From the NCBI GenBank assembly GCA_944739405.2, contig OX123187.2, positions 38,420,394-38,484,393 of the forward strand: a DNA stretch of 64,000 nt. The letters are read 5' to 3'. Each line of letters opens with the position of its first letter. Within the stretch, counting starts at the first letter, position 1. The notes under the pieces were generated by a model. It was given only the letters and a program-made list of their open reading frames with translations, made no database searches and was not told where the DNA came from. The position numbers and the translations under genes are program-made. Source of the DNA: Euclidia mi. Taxonomy: Eukaryota > Arthropoda > Insecta > Lepidoptera > Erebidae. Shown in pieces: positions 52,489 to 63,200 of the stretch.

Positions 52489-52559
52489 CTGTGAAAAGTG
52501 TATTGATTCGGATTATTTCCTCTTGTAACTTCACATCCAGGTACACAACACGACACCAT
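52489..52559 (-). CDS. P-like transposase exon 1 (THAP first half)
   Basis: ATG at 52559, codes MVSCCVPGCEVT, the C-x4-C-type zinc pair, and ends YTFHR split across a GTAAAT donor. With exon 2 it makes a complete C2CH THAP domain. Confidence 0.88.
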
Positions 52560-54025
52560 AATTGTAAAATATAATATTCTCAATTATAATCGAAGATTGA
52601 GCACAAAAATACACAAAATTCACCGGCTCTTAAAACACACTAGGACGCTATCGCCTCTTACTCGCAAAAACAATGACATAATGGTACTTCATGCGCTGTC
52701 TCTTTTTCTTTCAGGCGGTTTGAACTTGATTAGGAGTTCTCGCTCCCATGCTTCGAGTATCTTTTAGCGCAGCGAAAAATATCCTAAATCTATGATGGAA
52801 ACAAAGAAGAGATATAGATATAAAAAATATGAAAAGTCCAAATACTCTTCTTTCCTTTTCTGGGCTCTTTACGGGAAGGCGAGACCGAACTACACCACGC
52901 CCTTTTTACAATGTGTTAGAATATTAAAACGCTTTTATTAGGTCGACATGTATGTAACTATGTAATGGAATGTAAGGTAACTTATTTAACCATCTTCCAA
53001 GGGTCGTAGCGTAATGAAAATTGGCATCTGTATGTACCTAGTTCTGATGACAATTCAATAATATGGTACTGTCAAACTGATTGATGATGGAGCCGGAAGA
53101 TATGAACTGGAAATTCGTGATGGAAAATCGTATCATATCTGTTTAGGATTTCATAGAAAAATCTTGTAATGAACTTTGACCACGATTAGGTTTTGAGGTC
53201 TGATGATGAAGCCGGAAGATAGGCACGGGCATTCCATGATGGAATATCGTAACATAGTCGTTTTTGCACTTGTGAGAAGGGCCATGTAATTGACTTTGAA
53301 CACGATCAGGTTTCAAGGCTATATAAATATATGCTCTTGCGCGACCTCATGCAGCTGCCGCCAGGATGTTAGTGTTAGTATTTATTAACAATAATGTCTT
53401 TTGCTGTTCCCGGGCCCACGCTTTTACAATCAAATATTATAATTAAAAGCCCATAGTTTACACTTCAGCCCAGAAATAGACAAAAATTGAAAATCCATAA
53501 TTTATTCTTTGTTTTTTAAACTATTAATTTATTATATTATTAAAATTATATAAAGCCTAACTAATATTTAAAATAATATGCATTTCCCATCCCATTGATT
53601 GTTTTATATTACTTATAAATATTAAATTAAGTAGTAGGATTTTATTTTTTAATTTAGTTAAATTTTCTTGTCATCAATGTTACAGGTACATATTACAACT
53701 ATAGGGTCAGTTCTTTGCTAGTATAAGTATAACACTTCTCAAATTTCCTTAAAAGCTCTGAGCCTCAACTTGTTACTGCTGTAGAACAAGTTATCCGCTG
53801 TATCATAATCAAAAGTTAAATACAGTATAAAGCTAGTGTTGTCTGCGCCCGCGCTGTCGCATGACGTCGCTAATTCGGCGCTTACGGTAATTGTGTTACG
53901 ATCGAAAATCGCTAATGCGATTATAATGTCGCACTAAATTACACACACTACTAAATTATATAAGTAATACAAGTGTAATAAAGAATAAGTTTCATATTAA
54001 ATTGTATTTTTTATTTGTTTTCAAA
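52560..54025. other. Intergenic stretch between P-like gene and ABCC gene
   Basis: No gene. The right part (about 53800-54025) probably includes the promoter/5' UTR of the ABCC gene. GAAGCCGGAAGAT-type sequence occurs twice near 53090 and 53205 as a weak direct repeat of about 110 bp spacing. Confidence 0.4.
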
Positions 54026-54246
54026 ATGGTTAGCTCTAAAGATCTTAGTGATCATAAAAAAGTGCCACCGAAGGACCGTGAAAAGAAAACTAATAATTAT
54101 AAACGTGCAAACTTCTTCTCAAAATTATGTTTCTGCTGGATGATGCCAACCTTTTGGAGAGGTTATAAACGAGAACTTTTTGAAGCAGACCTTGCCGAGC
54201 CTAAAGACAACCACCTCTCCGAAAAACTTGGAGATCGTCTTGAAAA
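54026..54246 (+). CDS. ABCC transporter exon 1
   Basis: ATG at 54026 (TCAAAATGG, good context). The in-frame sequence upstream is AT-rich and lacks an ATG. It encodes MVSSKDLSDHKKVPPKDREK to GDRLEK and ends at a consensus GTAAGT donor, phase 2. Confidence 0.92.
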
Positions 54247-57200
54247 GTAAGTATTTGTTTAAATACATCTACACATAATCTAAGGAATTAATCAAATCCT
54301 AATATTTTTTAACCAAAATATTGGGACACAATATTGTCTTATAATTACGTTTGTTATATAAACAAACGAATCAATTCAAATTGATGTATTCAACATAGCG
54401 GCAAGTAAGTATATGGCAGTGTTTATCCGTTCGGAAATTATATCAGAAACAAATGGCGTAGCTATATACAATATATTATAATAAGCATCAGAACTATATG
54501 TATTATTAAGTTTATTAGCTAGTAGCTAAGTGTACGATGCAAAATAGTATGTTTTTAATGCCTAATACATTGATGATCGTCGACCGTTTTGTAACTTCTT
54601 TCTCTTAGCGTTATCCCAGTTTCAATCTGAGGTCCGCTTTCTAGTCTAACCGGATTTGACTGAATATTAGCTTTTCCACGGAGCGACTGCCTGTCTGACC
54701 TCCGTAACCCGAAGGGATAGCGATATTCCATGGTTTAGACTAGTGTCAGTTTTATTTAGAAGGTACTGACGCCCTGTAACGATTGTCAAAGATCTTCATG
54801 ACAACCGGGACCGACGGCTTAACGTGCTCTCCGAGGCACGGGACAAGCGATAATTAACAATTCAATACGCACATAACTCCGAAAAGTCATTGGTGCGCGC
54901 CGTGGATTCGAACCCGATACCCTCTGCATGGCAGTCTGTTGGTATATCCACTCGGCTATCGCCGCCTTCTAACTCATCCTATAATAAAAAATATACTATA
55001 AATTTCCAACACTATGTCATTATGTACCTACTCGTTATATTTTCAGCCCTGCCATTAGTTAACCATGTTTTTATTTTATCATAATAACAACGTGCGGCTT
55101 TCAAATTGGGCAATAGAATTCTGAATGCTCTATTATGCCTTTCTTCATAGCAAGTCTGAGTTAGGCATTGCTTTTCTAATTTTTTTTATGGCCATTTGAT
55201 TTCCATTATCTCTGTCGCCCTGAATACACCAATAGCATGTTGAATTACAAACCTAACAATGTTTAAAACAATCAATGGGTAGGTATTATATAGGTACGTG
55301 TAAACCGATGTGCATGGTGTTACAGGCTATTATTTGATTCTTATAATTGTTAACCTAAGCGTGGCATTTCGCTCTTTGTTTTAGGACAACCTTAAATGTT
55401 TTTTTTTTTTAACTTATTGCATGCATTGTGTCTTTACAACGTTAACGAACAGCTTAAATCAAATGAAACCGTAAAAGTTAATAAGGGAATTTAAACAAAT
55501 ACAGAATATTACGTATACATTCTGTTACTTTCAGTCCACAAGTAGCCAATATTCGAATTATTGTATAGACTAAATTAAGACTAGGCACATTTTTGTATAT
55601 AAATTTCAAATTCTTATTACCTAGTCAATGACTAGGTAATAAGAATTTGAAATTTATATTTGTTATTATTATATTAATCGAGTAATCGGCGACGAATCAT
55701 CGATAAAAAGCTACAGAATATTAAAAAAATATGATATAAATAGCCGCGTTCAAGGCCGTCAAGGGATACAAACATGATTTTTAGCTTAATAACAAGTCCA
55801 ATTCCGTTGTATCAGGTATAAAATAAGAAACCAGAAATAAATCTAATGAGTTGGATTTGTAGACATTCGCATTTTAGAAAAATATTTTCCTGGAATACTA
55901 TTATTACCGCGGGACTTAGTATTATTGTTTTGTAGATATGGTACACAACACTAGCCTCAAAAGGCGTCCTGGAAGAAAGAGTACATAATGTAAAGCAACA
56001 AGCCAGACAGGAAAACGAAGGTAGGTAGTATATGCAACGCCAAGAGGCTTGTTAAAAGAAGCATAGGTGTATTTTCTTGAGCAAACAGGTTGTGTGAAAG
56101 CTGAATAAGCTTTCACACAACCTGTACCAGATGCTAAAATAAAATTATGATTCACTAAGGCTGTGGTTGATCACCCAACTTTGTCACTGGGAAAAATTGA
56201 TTCGATAGGTAGGTATAGCTGGTATAGCTAACGCTTTTAAGGCAATTCCCAAACTTTCTATGACCAGAAAGCGGTTGTGCCAGGGGGTCTGGCACCGGGC
56301 CAAAGACTCGGCAGCAACTGGTACAAAACTAAAGCGATGATGAGTAATAAAAAAGGTTCTTTTTTTCGCAAACAGGTCCTTTAATTAGAGAAAGCCTTAG
56401 GAAAGCTCTGAAACCTTTGTACAATGAAAGCCACTGCCAACTTTTTGCATATACTGTCTATGAAATGCTATGCAATATGTATAAAAAACTTCCGTTTAAA
56501 AACTATACTGACTACTTTTTTAGATAATTATCGTATCCGCAATCAACAAAACGTCATAAAACAAATCATAATTGAAGCTATAATAAACATTTCGAGACAA
56601 ATAACTTTTGTTGACATTGGGAAATATTTCTACGAATGTGTCACTGGTTTTCTATATTTAGTTGTAAGTATGCAAAATACGTGGAAACAATAAAAATATC
56701 ATTAAAATAACTGGTTTATTCACATCAATGTGTTGAGAGGCTTCCAAAACTTTGTTCATTTTATTTTAGCATCAACACTTTATGTTTGGCTTCAAATCAA
56801 TACCTAGTAAGTAACTTCACTTAATTAAATCCAATAAATCTAAATACATACAGTACGTAGCTAGAGCAAACATACAACGTACATACAATTTTTTTCTATT
56901 AATACAGAAGAAATACCTACACATCTTATATTTTTTTCATATTATCATAATTTGATTGATTTTCTCTTAAAATGATGATGGTAAAATAGAATTTTATAAC
57001 AAACAGCTTTTTGCAAGACAAAATGTTAAAAACATCGATATACTAATGGTTAAAAATCTCTACAAACATTTGAGCTTTAAGATCGCTTTAAACTGATATA
57101 TTTTTTTTCTTATTTAGTGCTAAATATTGTTTTAAATCGACTAAGATCGCAATGCAATGCCGAGACAAAAGTTTCAAACATCAGATAGACATTAGCAGGT

Positions 57201-60200
57201 ACAGGGTCTTACCCTATTTTACTCTGTAAGGTTTTACCCCAGGTGCACTATATAATGCGAAAAAATTACAACACCTTCAAAACATGATTCTAGCAGTAGA
57301 ATTTTAGAAAATACTGAGATTAAGCTGAAACCGAAATAGAAAAGAAACTGCTATAAGCCTTGTCCCGGTTTTCCCCCCAATCCGGTTTTGGATTTATCTC
57401 CTATGTACGTGCACAAGTCTACAATTAAAATAGAATAGAAGTCAATGCTCCAGCGGCTACAAAGAAGATGGATGAGAAATGATTGCATGTGGCAGAGATA
57501 ATAATGTTACGATTGATGTGTGGAGTGACAAGAATGGACAGAATTAGGAATGATCACGTTAGAGGTAGTATGAAAGTGGCGCCCATAGATGATAAGTTAA
57601 AAGGGAGTCGATTGGCCTGGTATGGACATGTTATGCGGAGAGATGAGATGTATGTAGGTAAAAAAGTGATGAATATGCGTGTAGAAGGACGACAAGGGAG
57701 AGGACGGCCAAGGAAAAGATGGATGGACCGTGTGAGGATGGATATGAAAGAGAAAGGCGTAAACGATCGGATGACTGGTGACAGAGAAGTATGGAGGTGA
57801 AGGACATACGGTGCCGGCCCCAAATAAATTGGGACCAGGGCAAGACAATGATGATGAGAAGTAAATGCGTACCTTCTAAATAAACTGACACTAGTCTTAG
57901 CCATGGAATATCGCTATCGCTTCGGGTTGCGGCGGTCAGACAGGCAGTCGCTCTGTGGAAAAGCTAATATTCAGCCAAATCTGGGGGGCGATTCAGAATC
58001 GTTCGATATCTCATTTGACATTCGATTCCGTTAATTGTCAAATGGGCTAGCTCATTTTTTGTCAAAACTATCGCATTTCCTATCAATTTTATGCATTCAG
58101 TATGTAGTAAATTAATAAATAAACCGAATTCAATGAATATTTGTTCAAAATATCTCTGATAGGCGGCTAAAAGATGAGGACAATAATTTGACATATCGTA
58201 CGATAACTTATCGTAACATTCTGAATCGGCCTGCTGGTTAGACTAGTAAGCGGACCCCAGATTGAAACTGGGATACCGCTAAGAGAAAGATGCAGAAGTA
58301 AAACATACAAAAGTTACCACGGCATATATCAATCACGAGTCGGATTTTACAATAGCAATCATCGGCTTTCGTTATTCCGTGGAGACAATAAGCAATAAAG
58401 CGCTAAAATTTCTATTTAACCCCATCCACAAACTCTTCTTTCTCTTAGCGTTATCCCAGTTTCAATCTAGGGTCCGCTTCCTAGTCTAACCGGATTTGGC
58501 TGAATATTAGCTTTTCCACAGAGCGACTGCCTGTCTGACCTCCGCAACCCGAAGGGATAGCGATATTCCATGGTTTAGACTAGTGTCAGTTTATTTAGAA
58601 GGTACTGACGCCCTGTAACGACTGTCAAAGATCTTCATGACAACCGGGACCGACGGCTTAACGTGCTCTCCGAGGCACGGGACAAGCGATAATCCGTTAA
58701 TTAACAATTCAATGCGCACATAACTCCGAAAAGTCATTGGTGCGCGCCGTGGATTCGAACCCGATACCCTCTGCATGGCAGTCTGTTGGTATATCCACTC
58801 GGCTATCGCTGCCCCATCCACAAACATATTTTTAAATTTCTTTCTATGTGTTGTCAAGCACATGTCCGAAAGAAGGTATAGTAAACAATACGTTTTAATT
58901 TTATACCGTATCTAATGATATGGTGGATCTAAAAAACAATAACCTTTTTCCTTAAAACACTTTTCTGTGCAAGAATTGTGTATTATTTCTGTATCAATAA
59001 TTCAACATATTCCTAATATCTTTTTCTTCGTGTGGTGCAGAATATCTTTACATATTCCTCATATAACAAAACATAAATAGACTAAGCCACAAAAAATAAT
59101 AGATACTGAATTAAACATAAAGCTAAACAATTTTTTAACTATCTTAGTAAAGCTGAGGTTTGCTTGCCACTACGGATTATTTAATATTTTAAAAGTTTGT
59201 AAAACAGAGAAACTATGGAACATCTTATGAAATTCAATTTACATCAATTCAATATATAAAATGATTTCGTCACTAACTGACTGACAGACAATGCACAGCC
59301 GAAACAATTACTGGACGCGAAAGGCCGAAATTTAAAAATACGTAATACATGTTAAAAATACGTTTGGACATGTTAATACTACTTAATAAGGTAACTATGC
59401 AAGTGTTTTGTCGTGGTAGAAATGACGCGTAAACGACTTAAAACATGTATTAGCACTGTGAAAACTACAAGCCAATACACCATTCATTATTTATTTGGTT
59501 ACAACATTTCCGATATAGTTTAAAAACGTCGACAACCAAGTATTTATAACGATAGTGGAAGCTGACGATACAGCGTCGACGGCCGAGCTAGCAGCAGCTT
59601 TTTACGTTAGTGTCAAAGGTGCACGTCAACACATGCGTGAAATTGGAAGTATGAAACAGTTTGAGAAATGGATAGGTATTGGAAACCAAACAAATTATAA
59701 TATCCTATCCTACTCCTACTAATATTATAAATGTGAAAGTTTGTGAAGATGTATGTATAGATGGATGTTTGTTACTCTTTCACGCAAAAACTACTGAACG
59801 GATTTGGATGAAACTTTACAGTAATATAGTTTATACATCAGAATAACACATAGGCTACAATTTAAAACATTTTTGGATAATGTTGCCATAATATAAGGAA
59901 AAGTATCAACAAAGTCGGCAAAAATTCTGAGCTCTGAAAGCTATTAATTGGAATTTTACCCCCTTCCTGATGACAGATTGATCTGATTTTTGGTATACAC
60001 TCATATTGTCATCAAGATTTAAAAGAATTTAAATGATTGTAAATTCAAGATGGCCGCCGATACAAAATGGCAGATTACATATTACTTCACAACAACCTCA
60101 ATATGGGTTTCAAATGAAAGGGCTTGATTGGTAGAATAGAGCTCACTATGAAAAATCCAAGATGGCCGCCGCCACAAAATGGCGGATTACTTATTTTCCA

Positions 60201-63200
60201 CAAATACTTCAATATGGGTATCAAATGAAAGGACTTGATTCGTAGAATAGAGCTCACTATGAAAAATTCAAGATGGCCGCCGCGACAAAATGGTGGATTT
60301 CTTATTTTCCTCAAACAGTTCAATATGGGTATCAAATGAAAGGGCTTGATTCGTAGAATAGAGCTCACTATGAAAAATCCAACATGGCTGTCGCCGCAAA
60401 ATGGCGGATTACATATTTTTCACAAATACCTCAATATGGGTATCGAATGAAAGGGTTTAATTGGTAGAATAGAGCTCACTATGAAAAATCCAAGATGGCC
60501 GCCGCCACAAAATGGCGGATTACTTATTTTCCACAAATACTTCAATATGGGTATCAAATGAAAGGACTTGATTCGTAGAATAGAGCTCACTATGAAAAAT
60601 TCAAGATGGCCGCCGCGACAAAATGGTAGATTTCTTATTTTCCTCAAACAGTTCAATATGGGTATCAAATGAAAAGGCTTGATTCGTAGTATATAGCTCA
60701 CTATGAAAAATCCAAGATGGCTGTCGCTGCAAAATGGCGGATTACATATTTTCCACAAATACCTCAATATGGGTATCAAATGAAAGGGTTCGATTGGTAG
60801 AATAGAGCTCACTATGAATAATTCAAGATGGCCACCACAACAAAATGGCGAATTACCTATATTCCACAAATACCTCAATATGGGCATCGAACGACAGGGC
60901 CTGATAGGTAGCAAAGGTATCACTATGAAAAGATAATGAGAAGTATCAACTAACAACAAAAGCAAAAACTTGAAAATAAAATTAACTAAAAAAATCGTTT
61001 TGGGCGTAGCATATCCAGAGTAAACATTATGATAGAAATTTCGCTTGCCCAACTATTTTATATTTGTCTGATCAATACCCCACATTGATGAGAACATTAG
61101 TGCGATCTGGTAGCTAGGACTTACCGAATAAATTTTAAGCTTTTAGTACATAACCTCTAACTACATCATTTTTATTGTAATAAAACAGTTTAACATAAAA
61201 AAAAATGTTTTTTACAATGCTCATTGTAGAGTAGTTATCAAATTGTGGCTAATGTGCAGATCCGTCTGAGATGAAATTTGATATGGATAGTCTGAAGCCT
61301 GGGAAAGTACAAAGGCAACTCTTTATTTCACTTTCATGCGGGCGAAACGCGTTAAGATATGCCAAACCAACATGTTAAATGCCATACATATTTTGTAAAT
61401 TTCATGCCGTGGGTGTCATAAGAGGCGACTAAGCTATACAAAAAGCTAAAATTAACTTTGAGAAGGGATGGATAATGGACAATAAACTCTCGGTGCAGAG
61501 GCCTAAAAGAAGAAAGAAACAATGCCTAAAACTAAGAAATACTAGACTACCGACACCTTTTTGATTGCACGTATGGCGTTAAAGTAGAAGCCTTGCGTCT
61601 GTCGCTCATGTAACGCAGCGCAGCGCAGAGCATGCGAGCGGATGGGCGCGGATACGCTCGTAGTCGCTTCGATCGGATCAGATTTTTTTTATACAACATT
61701 TTGTGAAACTAAATATATAATACAAATTATTATTTAAAATGTCGATGTTTTGCTCAATGTTTCCAAGGGCCGCCACCATACTAATTTTATGCCTAATGCG
61801 AGCGTTGTCTTTTAAAAGCCTTCGTGCTAAACTCCTCGTTAGCAAGGGCAAAATATATAAACTAAATTGCATAATTCATGAACTTAGCACAAGTTCATGA
61901 ATTATGTCTCTATACTACGACAAGCAAAAATGCATTTAAAATTAAACTTTATGAGTTTTGCCATCTTGTGGTTTTATATTATACAACAATAACTTTTGGT
62001 AAATACAACCTACACCACTCTTGTCCATTTTCCTTAAGAATAAATGATATATGCTTACTTTTTGATAACTGTAAAATCATCAAAATAATACTTAATACTG
62101 CATAAATTATTATAATTAAGATAGGTATTTCCTTGTTTGTAAATTGTGACATTTAAAATAAGTAGGTACAATAGAAATAGTAGATCATGATTAATGACTT
62201 ATTAATTATTAATTTAATTTCCATTAAAATTGTACGTGAATTGACGGATTAAGAATACAAAATGCACTGCTCCATTTTATGCCGTAGGTATCAAAAGTGA
62301 CTAAGGAAAACACACAAAGCAAATAGTTCTTCTTTGCGGAAAGAAAGAGAACTGAACATCAAAGCCTCCGCCAATCTGTCAGCCAGCGTGATGTACTCGT
62401 AGTAGGCCAAATGCTCCTGTTGACTTACAGAGCTACCGCGAATAAAATTATCAGTGGATTATGTGTAGCAGTGGACTATCAAAAGCTCTAGAGATATAAA
62501 GTTAATATACTTAGTTTGTGTTTGATCTGGCTGTCCACAGAATGAAGTTATCGCCCAGTAAAAAGATCTGGCAATGCCAGACATAGATTTTTGACCATAT
62601 TTCGCATAACTTATACCTAAATCAATTAGTTATATTCTCGTCTGACATTCCTGCTCACCCTCTATAAGTTGGTCGCCTAGTTAAGTTAACAACTATGCAT
62701 ATACACTTAAGCATATAATATAGAATACACCCGTTCACCGCCTGATTTTTGGTCTTGGTTTTTTCAAAGAAAGAAATGTGTAAAAGTGAAGGAACAATTT
62801 TATTAAAAACAGTTTTACGGACAAAAGTTAATATTTTAATATGTGTTTTATTAGTACCAATTCCAAATATTGATATATCGAGATCATGAAACGCCGCCAT
62901 TTAATTAGATATTTAACATCGTTTCAGAAAATGGCTGGAAGAAATAGCACTAGCAGACAAGCAGGGTCGGAAACCGTCGCTACTTCGCGCCATGACCAAG
63001 ACGTTTTGGATGAGCTACGCTCCTTCCGGCGTCATGTTCTTCCTTCAGGGACTCATAGTCAAGTGAGTACCAATTTTTTATTTCAGTATTCAGAAAACCT
63101 AACTTATATTATATCGAACCACCATCGATTAAATTGAAAATAAAAATATTGAACCTGAACTCCAAAGGTTGGAGTTTAGGTTCAATATTTTTATTTTTAG

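Larger units (their letters stand above)
49560..52559 (-). pseudogene. P-element/THAP9-like transposase gene, slightly damaged
   Basis: Three exons on the minus strand. Exon 1 (52559-52489) MVSCCVPGCEVTRGNNPN and YTFHR, with the first zinc pair of a THAP domain. Exon 2 (52100-51926) LPRNSALFEKWMW, NSTVCSKHF, TIPTLFVP. Exon 3 (51598 to about 49560) coiled coil, then FDLSLPHVNSLQKWYSRLN, EPGFTKESLNTI, TFDEIKI and TFDGIASNLTMAQ (candidate catalytic Asp), FDPCHLIKLIRNCFADHK, and a C-terminus with DPLDSHRYLLMK. Lesions: a frameshift in a run of nine A near 51460, a frameshift near 50955, an in-frame TAA near 50267, a small deletion near 49965-49980 and a TAA near 49769. Family role: cut-and-paste transposase; the THAP domain binds DNA. 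Confidence 0.9.
54247..62927 (+). other. First intron of the ABCC gene, repeat-rich (8.7 kb)
   Basis: Holds three ATG-tail SINE copies, an RTE LINE tail, a MITE, the 1.2-kb minisatellite element and three perfect hairpins. No host exon was found inside it: exon 1 splices in phase directly to 62928. Confidence 0.8.

Noticed and set aside
57554..57904. Minus-strand ORFs of 83-116 codons
   Set aside because: Antisense of the RTE LINE C-terminal frame.
60087..61052. Minus-strand ORFs of 93 and 210 codons rich in HLIPILRYLW, and the 130-codon ORF at 44195-44587
   Set aside because: They come from a tandem unit of exactly 37 codons. Start and stop positions differ between arrays and no splice or promoter context is seen.
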